This document shows positions 1 through 10,707 of a DNA stretch of 64,000 nt, one piece after another. The position numbers and the translations under genes are program-made. The DNA lies in assembly GCA_022578605.1 (NCBI GenBank), contig MU394057.1, positions 868,909 through 932,908 of the forward strand. The letters are read 5' to 3'. The stretch comes from Camillea tinctor (lineage: Eukaryota > Ascomycota > Sordariomycetes > Xylariales > Xylariaceae). A model generated the notes under the pieces. That model saw nothing but the letters and a program-made list of their open reading frames with translations, had not been told where the DNA came from and ran no database searches. Position 1 is the first letter of the stretch. Each line of letters starts with the position of its first letter.

Positions 1-151
1 AACCCCCCCCCCCCCCCCCCACCCCCCCCCCCACCCCCCCCCCCCCCCCACCACCACCCCCCCCCCCCCCACCCCCCCCCCCCCCCCCCCCGCCCGCCGC
101 CCCCCCCCCCCCCCCCAACATGAAATTCTTCTCTCTCTCTCTCTCTCTCAC
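1..151 (-). repeat. Poly-C tract and CT repeat in TIP41 intron
   Basis: Positions 1-118 are almost pure C on the plus strand, with scattered A and two G residues, followed by a (CT) microsatellite at about 131-149. On the minus strand this is a poly-G run directly downstream of the GTGAGA splice donor of the TIP41 exon, so it lies inside (or replaces) an intron of that gene. The window edge prevents seeing the far side. It may be a true simple repeat or an assembly or read-end artefact. Confidence 0.8.
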
Positions 152-979
152 CTGCTTGACGTCGGCGAAGGGCGCCTCCTTGACGGTGTACTCGCGGGTG
201 ACCTCCTCGGCGTCGAAGTCGACGTAGACGCGGGTGTCGCGGATGCGCACGACAACGTTGTCGAGGCGCATGAAGAGGCGGCAGAGCAGCAGCATGCGGC
301 GCTCGTGCACGCGCACCTTGGCGCTCAGCAGGCTGATGCCGTTGTCGTCCAGCTCGCTCTCGTACAGCATCACCTCGTCGAAGAAGAGGATTGGGTCCCG
401 CCGCTTCAGCAGCTCGATCGGGATCGGCTTGTCGGTTGGTTGGAACTGCCGCTTGCTGGTATCGCCGTTGGTCGCGGTTGTGGTCGCGGTAGGAGGAGGA
501 TCACCGGAGGAGGAGGAAGATGACGGCGGTGGTGGTGGAGGCGGTGAGGTGTTGTTGGCGACGGTGCCCCGGTACGTAGTGCTGTAGCTCCAGTCGAAGG
601 GCTTCACCACGTCGCGGATGCCGGCGCTGGTCTGCTCGCGGCTCGCGGACCAGGACCGCGCGTAGGCGACCTGCAGCATGTGGCGGTCTGTCTTGTCCAC
701 GGCGTCGAGGGCGTCGTGCGCGTTGAACTCTATCGCCCACCCGCTCGGCGCGTGCGCCACCCGCACCAGGTTGTCGCCGAAGATCATCTCCGGCACCGGG
801 ATCCCCAGCGACCGCTCCATCTCCTCGATGGGCCCCGCCTTCGAGATCGGCAGCTTGCGGCTCGAGATGGTGAACGCGCCTTGCCGGTGCGTTGTCGTGG
901 CTTGAGAGAGGTCTGATGGTGTTGGGAACGGCTCGTTCGGCGAGGTGATATGGGCAGGGGGTCGGGCAGTAGTCGTCAT
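152..979 (-). CDS. tip41: TIP41-like protein, first exon (partial)
   Basis: TIP41 family proteins bind PP2A-type phosphatases or TAP42 and act in TOR nutrient signalling. Reading the minus strand from the ATG at 977-979 gives 276 codons with no stop. The frame shows the family core: a DNLVRVAHAPSGWAIEFNA segment, then AVDKTDRHMLQVAYARSW, a Pro/Ser/Thr-rich insert (about residues 155-190), and the LFFDEVMLYESELDDNGIS and YVDFDAEEVTREYTVKEAPF blocks. The exon closes in phase 0 at AAG CAG before a GTGAGA donor at 151/150. The C-terminal part of the family lies beyond the left window edge, so the gene is truncated by the window, not necessarily in the genome. GC content is high, as in several other genes here. 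The family call is firm; the downstream exon is unseen. Confidence 0.9.
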
Positions 980-1868
980 GTTGGATGGTTCGTTGGCGAA
1001 GCTATGGATAGAATTGGCTGTGTTTGTATGTAGATGGTGAGATCAACAACTGACCTGGCTTTCTCGTATGTTGTCGGAGTTGGTGTGAAATTCCAAAAGC
1101 TTGGGAAGTAAAAGGAGGGGCAGAAGTTAGAAGAAGGCTGAGAAGGAGAAAAAGAGAGAGAGAGCTTCAATGAGAGGAAGTACTTAAGTTAGGTAACCTA
1201 CTACGTACATGGTAGTACTATGTATGTACCTTACTAGTAGTGGGGAAAAGTATATAGTGGGGCTATGAATGCTTTGCCTGGCCCAAGAGTTCTTTAACTC
1301 AGACACTGTGGGGTAGCTATCACACTTGGTCCAAGCTCCTTCTCCCCTTTTCCCCTTCCCCTCCCCTTTTTTAGAGTTCAACGTTTAAGTACAATACGTA
1401 ACAACATACAAGATAAATTGATGTGGATAATAATGTGGATAATAATGGTATGGGAGATGATGTGGGTTGTAAGAATGATGGTCTTGCTGGCTACAAAATA
1501 AACCGATTAGATCCTTATATAGGGGCTACAGCCCCACAAAGACTATATGTCAAACAGTAAACCCAAATATATAAATACAAAATTCAACACTTTTTATAAA
1601 ACTAAGAAGATGCCAGTTTTTATTGAACTTTATAGTTCCATTGATATCTAATACACATGAAACGATGCAAAACCTTTCCCTTTATAAAAAAATAAGTACT
1701 CCGTCTAGATGAAGGTTGCCGCAGTACACAGTTAATTTATTTATGACTTCCCAAATAGAGTACTAGAGATATGGTTAATAACTCCTTACCCAAATGAAAA
1801 AAAAAACCCGTAGTTTGTAATGAACAATGTATCTATACATCCATACTGCTGCCATTGGCCACAGCTCA
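980..1868. other. Intergenic, TIP41 promoter side
   Basis: This 0.9 kb lies between the TIP41 start and the OPT transporter stop. It holds a polypurine stretch at about 1110-1165, a 13-base direct repeat (TGTGGATAATAA type) near 1422-1445 and AT-rich DNA. No gene is seen; it should include the TIP41 promoter and the OPT 3' region. Confidence 0.6.
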
Positions 1869-4842
1869 TCACCAAACCTTCGGTCCAAACGTCTCTCCCG
1901 GCGGGGGCACGACTTGAACCGCGCCGCCCTGGTAATCAAGGGTGCTGGTGACAACTTGATTGCCCCACCACTGGGGGGCCTCAATCTCATTGAGCGTGAA
2001 AGCGAAGAAGATAACCAGAGTACCAAGAGCTAGGCCGAGGTCGAGGCCGGCGGAAGTAAGGTAGTTGAGGCGGCTCCACCAGCGGAAGTGGCGCTTCTTG
2101 ATGAGGAACTGGAACGTGAAGCCGACGATGCCCCACGACAGGTAGTTCAGCGGCGTCGCCGGCGGGATCGATGCCGCACCGCCGAAGATCAGCGGTGCCA
2201 TCAGGAACCGCAGCGGTGACTTGGGATACCGCCGCACCGCGTAGTAGATGGCTACCGGCGTCACGGCGCCGATGAGGAAGAACACGAGCAGCCCCGAGTA
2301 GATCTGGCCTGGAGAGAACACGCGCGAGGGGCCGATGAGCCCCCATATTACGGAAGCTAAATAGTCCCCATATGTTAGTTAAAGCTGGGCTGGAGAGAAG
2401 TTTTTTCTTTTTTCCTTTTTTTTTTTTGAAAAGAAGAAGAAAGCTCGCAAAAGTATAGGAAAAAGTATTGGTTAAGGTCTTACCTGAGAAAAAGACTCTT
2501 CCCCCGGGACACGTGAAACGCTGCGGTTGCGTGGGTTCACAGACACCTTCGATATTACCAAGCGCGAAATTAAGGACAGCGATCTGGATAAAGCAAGATA
2601 GCGTCGTAGCGACGACTTGAGCCATGAACATAGTCCGTGGGGGTATTTTCATATAATGGCCAAATTTGAGGTCAGACACGAAGCTAAGAGCTTGGGACCT
2701 AGAAGAAGTCAGAATAAAAGGTGGTACGCAGCATAATACAAAATCAGGACGTACATCGTGATATATCCATATGTTTTAAACCTACGACGAAAGAACAAAT
2801 TAGCACCCAGAGCATAAGATGTTACAGGAAATACCAGCAACTGACAGCATCAAGGCTAGCGGCCGACCAGGCTGGATATAGCCGTATACAAACTCAGTCA
2901 ACACATTGAGACCGATCTGATGGTTGGTAACGGCCTGTATGATGCCGATGGGCAGGGAAAACACGAATGAAATGCCGACGGCAAGCAAGAATGCCCACCA
3001 GGTCAGGTTAGTGGGGTACCAGAGTACTGAAACCAACGAAAGTGCAAGGACCTAGAGACATGTAAGTGGAAGATTTTAAGAAACGCGCGCAGGAGGGGAG
3101 TGTGGCATACGATGAGGAACAGGACCGTATACCACCACGAAGGCGCTTCTTTATATTTACGCATGAGCTTCATGTGGATATCGGGCTTCTCGTTTGTGCT
3201 GTTTCTATACTGGGCCCAAATCGTCTTCCGGTGGTATAGATACGTATGTACGATGAGGGCTGTTATGGCCGCAAACGACAATCCATACGCAAGCGCGAAG
3301 GTAGTGCTGAACGACATGGGTATTAGTTTACTGGACTGGAGGCAAAGACGCATTGAAATAGACAGCGGACCTGATAAAAAGAGGGGAGTAGGCTTGGTAG
3401 GCATCCTCGTCTAGTCTGAACTCAGGGGTCAATACCCGGGAAACGTTGTACGTAGCCCCCGTGTTATCATATGTGGCGGCGTCGCTCATCGGCAGGAATG
3501 CCGAGTACCATGCACCAGTGTAATGAAGAAATGATGACAAGAATATGAAGAATAAGACAACGCCAATAAGCGTGTTGGCCATTGCGTGCCTAGAAGTCCT
3601 GTCAGTCTTTACCACCCAAGTGAATTACTGCTGTGGTGGACAAACCAAGGTGGTATTAAGGGTGAGCCTATGTAGCCCGCGATTTGTGTCCAGTCAAAAG
3701 TGATTGGCAGCAACGACAGCCCGGTAGTGCCCCCAAACAATTGGTTGACGACGGGGTTCTTCGGGGCCATCCAAGTGGCAAAAGCAAAGACACTTAGGAA
3801 CTGCGCAAAGTAGCCAGGGATAAAATAGTAGACCGCGGATACCGCAGTGACAATTCCAAACCATCTATATCGCGGCATCCTCCCGCCAATAATTGTGGGG
3901 TCTGGCGCTTGGTTGCCTTCGTACATAGCATTCATCAAAGTGACAGCAACCAAGTTGCCGGGCCAGATCATGGAGGCCGGGTAGACTTTCTGACCATTAG
4001 TCTCACAGCAACTAAGTTCTTTACGACTTCAACATACCTAGAAATCTCCGCATCATGCCTGCGATTCCATAGCCCAGGGACTGGGTTGAAACGGTCAGCA
4101 GGATCTGGAACACGAGGCCAAAGTTCTGCTTGTAAAATATGAGCTGCGCAAGGATGATATCGGTGGCGTACGCCACAGAGAACGACACGCTCGCCATGAT
4201 CACGATAATCGAATGCTCCTTGATGTTGAACGGACCGGGATTCAAGTCGCATCTAAACCCCAGTATTTTGACTTGCCGTACCGGGAGCACTCTTTCCCAG
4301 GCGCGTCCCATAATCCAGGCGATAATCTGAGCGACGAGAGGGCCCAGCCCAATAGAAGGCTGCCGCAACGAGAACAAGGTGTTCATCGAAGCACCAACGA
4401 ACACCAAGGACAGGCCAATGGTCCACGCGCGCAGCGTGTTGCACGGGAGGTCCTCGTCGTAGTTCCGTACCGCGGCTCTCACTTCTTCGTACGGAGAGTC
4501 CTCCTCGTTAGCCTTAGCAGGCGCCTCGTCGTCGAACGTCGCCGTGCTGTCCGAGTTCATCCGGCGCAGCTCTATGTCACCTTCGTCGGGGAAATTTGGA
4601 TCCAGAAGGTGCTCGTGTTCTTCGCCTTCCCGGAAATCCGTGTCATTTCGGGCGCTAAAATCGTCCCCCCATTCGGAGAGACCATCTTTCATGTTGTCCG
4701 CCGGCTCATCGTACCGCGACCTCACTGTGCCTAGTGCCGCCCCGTGCGCGTTAGCTTTGAGCGCATTCTTATCCTTTACGGTTGCCGTACCGTTCCCATT
4801 CATGTCCCCAGCGGCTGTGCTTGAAGAGCCGGAGCTGGACAT
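1869..4842 (-). CDS. Oligopeptide transporter, OPT family
   Basis: A plasma-membrane proton-coupled oligopeptide transporter of the OPT family. My exon model is 3985-3646, 3589-3371, 3306-3111, 3051-2846, 2781-2755, 2698-2484 and 2356-1869 after the first exon 4842-4038; the exons total 2,496 nt, giving 831 aa with an open frame throughout. The joins restore family motifs: CDLNPGPFNIKEHSIIVIM (NPG motif), RRFLVYPASMIWPGNLV, DWTQIAGYIGSPLIPPW, YSPLFISTTFALAYGLSF, LPIGIIQAVTNHQIGLNV, GRPLALMLFKTYGYIT and SDLKFGHYMKIPPRTMF. The first about 140 residues are acidic, hydrophilic and cytosolic; many hydrophobic segments follow. Exon 6 is only 27 nt. Several donors are GTCCGC or GTCAGT rather than GTAAGT. 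It ends at TGA 1869-1871. Substrate cannot be told from sequence (oligopeptides, glutathione or metal chelates are transported by relatives). Confidence 0.95.
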
Positions 4843-6388
4843 TGTGTCCTCCGTTGTGTAGATACCGCCGATCTAGCTGACCCGTACGTCATGGAAGTGA
4901 GAGTTGCTATACAAGGGCTTGTTTTGTATCCACAACAATCAAGCTCTAAAATGACGGCACATGTATAGTTATTTGAGTTCTGTATGTGACGAATAAGTCA
5001 CAGACTCCCTATTAATTCTCAAAACAATACCTAGCCAATAGAATTCATTTAACTCAGGTGACTATTATGATGAGACGGAGATCATGCTCTTCAAGCACAC
5101 TGTTTCTGCTTTAACACACTCGGGATACTTATATAAGTGCTGGGCTCGTTTATAAGAGAGTATTAAATATGAGCCTTGTTAGTAAGTCCTAGCCTGATAT
5201 TCGTGAGTCCCGTGAGTCCCGCTCGCCGAGGCTGAAATTTCAATCAATCGCAATGAGAAGAAAGTGATAATGTATCTGGCTAGAGAGCTGCGGGTTGGAA
5301 TGTTTTGGCATAGGTGAAACATGTAAATGCGGCTCCGTGCACGAGAACGAACACGATCCACACAGGACCAGGGGTTTATAAGGCGTGGGGCGCTGCGAAG
5401 CTCATGAGACAACAGAACTCAGAGGATTAAGTAAGTAATTCTGGAATATGTGAGAAAACCGAACTTTCTCTCTATCGACGAGAGATGTACTGTTTGTGAA
5501 ATGTTCGTGTTGTCGATGGGAATGGCTAATTCGGGAAAGTTGATAGTAAGTATTACGCGGCGGAAACGTGTTCTCAAATACTTGGGTAACGATAGCTCAA
5601 TCAAGGTATTAAAGTAAGGAGATTAGGTTAGTCAAGAACCCCTTTTTAATGAGATGGATTTCTCAATTGAATTTCATAAAAGGGAGAGAGAGAAAAAAGA
5701 GTGGTTTAAATTAATTCAATTGTGACTTTGACTCGCGCATGTTGCTAATAACCTCAAGTATGATCGTTTGCCTTTTAAGTTCCTAGATGTAGTTTTATGT
5801 ATGTACGGTTGTACGGAGTAGTAGACTAGGCTAAGTGCGTATGCGAGTCGCGTTCCAAAAGCTGGGTTTAAGTTAGAAATCAGTCTACGGGGCACGTGAC
5901 CTGGCTTATTCGTACAACAGATGCCATACTGTTAGCATGGCTTACCATACCGTTGTTTCTAGGGATGATAATCGTCTCAATGTCTAGGTAGATAGACTAC
6001 TAATATGAAGGAATTATGTCAGGATACTTGTCAAGTCCTAAAATAACAAGTGCGTCGAGAGTGACAATTGTTAGTTAAAAGTATTCCTCGAACACATCGT
6101 GATGCGTGGGATTACGTAGGATCCAGTACGTATAGCGGCATTAGCGTGCATAGGATCTCGCATCAGCGGTTTTAAGTGGATACTTAATTGTCTAATTAGG
6201 ATTAGCTGCTAACCCAGTCATTTTCTGCGTATATGTGCTTTTACTCATATGTACTTCGTACCTACGACCATTGCAAATGTACCTACCTACTTTTCTTTGG
6301 TGTAATACCATCCATTTATACTTAACAGCTTCGAAGATATAAAGATCCTTAGAGGTCTTCGGTTGGTGGCCTTCTCCTATAACCTACT
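4843..6388. other. Intergenic, divergent OPT / KAS promoters
   Basis: A 1.5 kb AT-rich stretch between the divergent starts of the OPT transporter and the ketoacyl synthase. Short open frames exist but none is convincing. It should hold both promoters; I cannot assign defined factor sites. Confidence 0.55.
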
Positions 6389-7897
6389 TTGATTGGCTAT
6401 GATGTTTCTTCTGATCAATTTGACCGGGCACATAGGAAGTTGTTTCGTGGATCCTCACATAGCTCCAAAGCATGGCATAGGATGCGTCGAGTTGTTGTCA
6501 CTGGGCTAGGCGCAATCACGCCTCTTGGTGTAGGCGCCCGCCATTCATGGAGCAAACTCATTGCCGGGCACTCCGGCATCGTCAGTGTTGCCGACTTCGA
6601 ACCACGGGAAAAGTGGAAGGGGCTCACAAGTACTGTCGCTGGCGTTGTGCCTAAATCGGGAACCAGCCAGGACGTATGGCAGCCAAACCGCTGGCTCTCT
6701 GCTACGGATCAACGGCGTATGTCGACGTTTGCTCAGTATGCGGTGGCCGCAAGCGAAATGGCCCTAGAAGATGCTGCTTGGAAACCCAGTAAGCAAGAAG
6801 ATTTAGAAGAGACCGGGGTTTGCCTAGGAAGCGGGATCGGAAACTTAGACGACCTTTATGCCACTGCCCTGGCATATGAACAAGATGTGAGTCTAGTGTA
6901 TTATGTTTGTTTTGATGTGTGTTATGTTTACTAAAGTGGTGTTAAAAGGGTTACAAAAAGGTCTCGCCCCTTTTCGTGCCTAAGATTCTTATCAATATGG
7001 CAGCGGGACACATCGCCATGAAATACGGTTTTCAGGGACCGAACCATTCTGCCACCACAGCCTGCACTACCGGAGCACACTCTATTGGTGATGCCTCAAG
7101 GTTTATTGCGTTTGGGGACGCCGACGTCATGGTTGCCGGGGGTGCAGAATCTTGCATACATCCCCTGGCCTTTGCGGGATTCGGCCGGTCACGGTCTCTA
7201 TCGACTGCTTTCAATCATAACCCTCAGGCGAGTTGCCGTCCGTTTGATAGTCAGCGCGATGGCTTTGTGGTTGCTGAGGGGGCTGCTGTCGTGGTCTTGG
7301 AGGACCTGGAACACGCAAAAGCTAGGGGTGCTCGTATATATGCCGAGCTGAAAGGCTATGGGAGCAGCGGCGATGCCTTCCACATGACGGCTCCTCGGGA
7401 AGATGGATTTGGTGCTTTCCTAGCTATGAAGAGAGCTTTACGCCATGCTGAGATCAAACCTTCTGAAGTTGGTTATATCAACGCACACGCAACAGGGACT
7501 GCCATTGGTGATGCAGCTGAAGCATCAGCCATTCGGTCTCTCATGGTAGGCGAAGAAGGGTACCTGAAAGAAAGTAAGGTCACGGTTAGTAGTACCAAGG
7601 GCTCTATAGGTCATCTTCTTGGAGCTGCCGGTGCTGTTGAGGCTATGTTTGCTGTCCAAGCAATTATCGAGGTAAGTCTAGTTATATGCTATTGGTTTTC
7701 CATGTCTACCCGATCTAGGGCTAACTTGAAAGCAGAACATAGTTCCTCCAACATTAAATTTATACAATACAAATGTCAAACCCAAATTCAACCTGGTGCC
7801 CTTAGAAGCCCAAGAAAAGCAGGTTGATGTAGCAATATCGAATAGTTTCGGGTTTGGAGGGACCAATGCAAGTTTAGTCTTTTCCAGATATGTATAA
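6389..7897 (+). CDS. cem1: Beta-ketoacyl-ACP synthase, mitochondrial type
   Basis: 3-oxoacyl-[acyl-carrier-protein] synthase, the condensing enzyme of type II (mitochondrial) fatty acid synthesis that supplies the lipoate precursor. Exons 6389-6886, 6949-7671 and 7736-7897 join in frame. The core starts with [16 protein letters not shown] at 6482; counted from that Met the protein has 429 aa, with active-site Cys174 in [10 protein letters not shown], His315 in NAHATGT, Lys352/His357 in [15 protein letters not shown], and the C-terminal [14 protein letters not shown]. The in-frame upstream ATG at 6389 adds 31 Arg/Ser-containing residues that could be a mitochondrial presequence, which is why I extend the feature there; an upstream exon is also possible. 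Introns are 62 and 64 bp with CTAAA/CTAAC branch sites. The low-GC codon use differs from GC-rich CBP3 next door. Symbol follows yeast CEM1; function is inferred from the conserved triad. Confidence 0.92.
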
Positions 7898-8281
7898 GGC
7901 TAAATGTATAATGCTTATCAAAAAGGAAAAATAGAATAAAAAGATAGGACTGCCTCCTTATAGTGGTTCAATTACTGAAGGTTTGCACTAGGAACGCTAA
8001 TAAGCATTACTCCTTTACGACAAGATAAGATCTTAGGTGGGTGAGGGGCACTGAAGCTAAGTATGTGATAAGATAGACTTATCGATTAGCATGATCCCTG
8101 TCAATGACTAGCGCACGCCCCAGAGCTTCAACATTTTTTTCTCTCTTTCAGCTCAAGTCATCGATGCGAGCGTCAATGACGTGAACACCCGGCTCCCAAC
8201 CCACCCTTGAACAAAATCTCCCCAAAAGCCAATGCTGGCACATAGATCGGCCAGCATCCTTATGCTCATAACCCGGTAGCA
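7898..8281. other. Intergenic KAS / CBP3
   Basis: A 384 bp spacer between two genes in the same direction. It should contain the KAS 3' end and CBP3 promoter. A T-rich/CT-rich run lies at about 8132-8150. Nothing else is seen. Confidence 0.5.
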
Positions 8282-9301
8282 ATGGCTTGTCGAAGCTGCA
8301 GAAGGCAGTTCAACCTGCTAGCAAGACAAACAAACGCCGTCGCACGATTTCAGAATGTCGCTATTGCGAGTCTTGCTGCACCCGCTGCACTATCGCGCCA
8401 CCTCGCCCCTCCCTCCCTAGCTACCCCCGAGCAGAGGAGGGGATTCGCGAGCACGCCGACCCGCGCCAGTTTCATGGAAAAAGTAGGAAAGGTATTCGCG
8501 AAGACGGTGGAGCCGTACCAAGTCCTCAAAGCCACCGAAACCATATACAAAGCATGTTCCCGCGGCGCCCTCTACACCATAAACCCGGCCGACCTGAAAG
8601 CCGGGACGATACCCAAGACCGAGGCTGGGGAGGACTTAGGTGAAGGGAGCACCATGTGGCATCAAGGTACGTTGTTTACTTCTTCCTGCCAACAATAACT
8701 ATCGAAAAGCTCCATTCCTCGTTTTCCCCCTTCGCTGACCTTTTCCCCCCTCTCTCTCTCCTCCCCCCTTTTCCTAGAATTCAACCTCCCCCCTACATTC
8801 AGCACCTGGTCGCAGGTGACGATGCTGCATATGTACCTAGTGTACGCGCGTCTGCGGAACCTCGAGCGCGAGGCGGCGCGGTCGTGGCACGCGCAGCTGG
8901 TGGACCACTTCTTCTTCGACGCGGAGGAGCGCATGGACCTGAGCCACGGCATCTCGTCGCGGGCGCTGCGGCAGCGGTACCTGAAAGACCTGTTCGTGCA
9001 GTGGCGCGGCGTGGTGGTCGCCTACGACGAGGGCGTCGCCAAGGGCGACACCGTGCTGGCCTCGGCCGTCTGGCGCAACGTGTACAAGGCCCGCGAAGAC
9101 GTCGACGTGCGCGCCCTCGCCGCCATCGTCAGCTGGATGCGTCTCTGCCTCAAGATGCTCGACCAGATGTCCGACGAGGCCCTGTTCTTCCACGCCGAGA
9201 CCGCCCTCCGCTGGCCCCCGAAAAACGAGCTCGCCTTAGTGGACATGCCGAACAAGGAGCTCCGGGACCAGATTGTGCACCGCCCTTCGCCGGCGTCGTA
9301 A
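8282..9301 (+). CDS. cbp3: Ubiquinol-cytochrome c chaperone CBP3
   Basis: Assembly factor for respiratory complex III: CBP3 (with CBP6) binds the mitoribosome exit and newly made cytochrome b. Exons 8282-8666 and 8778-9301 join as CAA G / AA TTC to give 302 aa. The N-terminus (MACRSCRRQFNLLARQ...) is rich in Arg, Ala and Ser and lacks acidic residues, as a mitochondrial presequence should. After the junction the family hallmark NLPPTFSTWSQVTMLHMYLV appears, then the helical ubiquinol-cyt c chaperone domain with DHFFFDAEERMDLSHGI and YDEGVAKGDTVLASAVWRN. The 111 bp intron (GTACGT...CCTAG) is very pyrimidine-rich. The gene is convergent with DHFR, stops 386 bp apart. Family assignment rests on the motif match; I see no frame damage. 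Confidence 0.87.
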
Positions 9302-9687
9302 GTTGTGGCTGCCACCACCACCACAGGGTAGGGTCTGAGACAGGCTGTTATATGTATCATGATTGCATGTAGGTACGGTATGATGTGGGTTGGGAGTAAA
9401 TATTATATAATGGAATCGGGACATGCGTTACGTAACAATTCAGGTTAGGTCACGATGTCCCTATTAGACAACAATGGGAGGTTGAGAGCTGCTCCAAAAA
9501 GGAGGGATCTCAACGTGCAATTTTTCTTTTCTTGTTGTTACTTTGTACAAGATGGAAGCCATGACGGTGTAGAAAATCAAAGATATGAGGCTCGTAAGGA
9601 AATGCAAAATGTACAAATGAAACAATGGAAATAGAAATAGAAAAAGAAAAAACATCAAATAATGATAAATAAATAAAAAAGAAACTC
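9302..9687. other. Convergent intergenic CBP3 / DHFR
   Basis: A 386 bp region between two stop codons. It is A-rich near 9610-9680 and should hold both 3' ends. No gene is seen. Confidence 0.5.
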
Positions 9688-10707
9688 TCAATCAGCCCTC
9701 TCCCACATCTGAAACTCGTATTCGACGTTGTTCTCTACCTGCACGCCGTCGGGGACGTCCTCGCCGACCCAGCGGTCGAGCTCCTCCTTGGGCTTCCGGA
9801 CCCAGCGGCCCGACAGCTCGAGGGGGAAGTACGTGTCGCACTGGAAGTCGGTCATGACGCGGGTGAGCAGGATGCGGGTGGCCTCGCGCTGGCGCAGGGC
9901 GGCGCGGTAGATCTGGGCGCCGCCGATGACGAAGACGCGCGCCGTGTGGTGCGCCGCCGCGCCCTCGGCCAGGTACGCGATCGCCTGGTCCATCGACCGC
10001 ACGCGCACCGGGTCCAGCTCCGGGACCATCTCGTCGCGCCCCGGGGGCGCCTTGGTGTGCGACCGGCTGATGACGATGTTGAGGCGTCCTTTTAGCGGCC
10101 GGTAAGCGACCGGTATGCTGTCCCAGGTCTTGCGGCCCATGATCACGGCGTTCATGAGGAGGGGGTCCTAGGGGAGATGAGTATGTATACATATTTGTAA
10201 TATATAGATATCCGTCGTTGAATTTGTTTGTTTCTCCTCTTTCTTTCTTATTTTTTTTATTAAAAAAAATAAGACTTGTGAAGTATTATTCATTATGTAT
10301 GAAACGTCTCCTATTTGATTCCCTTCTCACTACTTACCATGCCCTCTCTCAGCCACTCGGCGGATTCCGTGGACGAGGGGCGGAGACAATGATGAGTTGG
10401 GCAGTAAGGGACATAATAAGGCATGCTTATATATAAAGTATAATACCTCTATGAAACATGACGAAAGAAAAAAAGATGGCTTATGCAAAAGACATATTCA
10501 TCTATAACTTACAGAAGACGCATCTGCCTCTGGGGGCGGCGGTAAGCGCTTCGTCACGCGAGCAAAGTAGGCCATCTCCTTCTTCAGGCCGGTCCACGGC
10601 AACGTGCCCCCGCGCCCGATACCCATGCTGCGGGTGGCCGCCACTACGAGGGTCAGCTCGAGGGGCAGCATCTGGCTTGAGGTTGAGGATGTCGAATTTC
10701 GGGACAT
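9688..10707 (-). CDS. Dihydrofolate reductase
   Basis: Reduces dihydrofolate to tetrahydrofolate with NADPH. Exon 1 (10707-10513) carries LTLVVAATRSMGIGRGGTLP and the substrate-site WTGLKKEMAYFARVTK; exon 2 (10167-9688) carries NAVIMGRKTWDSIP, GRLNIVISRS, the NADPH-binding VFVIGGAQIYRAAL and CDTYFP. The joined product is 224 aa from the Met at 10705-10707; a later Met at 10671 (MLPLELTLVV) or an earlier one at 10821 are alternatives, the first because it sits right before the first beta strand. The intron I infer is 345 bp, long for this window. It contains a second perfect-looking GTAAGT donor near 10337 on the minus strand, so an extra or alternative exon cannot be excluded. Exon 2 is GC-rich. 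Confidence 0.93.

Noticed and set aside
1905..1950. tRNA-like GGTTCAAGTC motif
   Set aside because: It is part of the OPT C-terminal coding sequence and no acceptor stem or A box fits.
3986..3999. Using the TCAG acceptor for OPT intron 1
   Set aside because: It breaks the frame; the AAAG acceptor two codons later restores the conserved FLVYPASMIWPGN.
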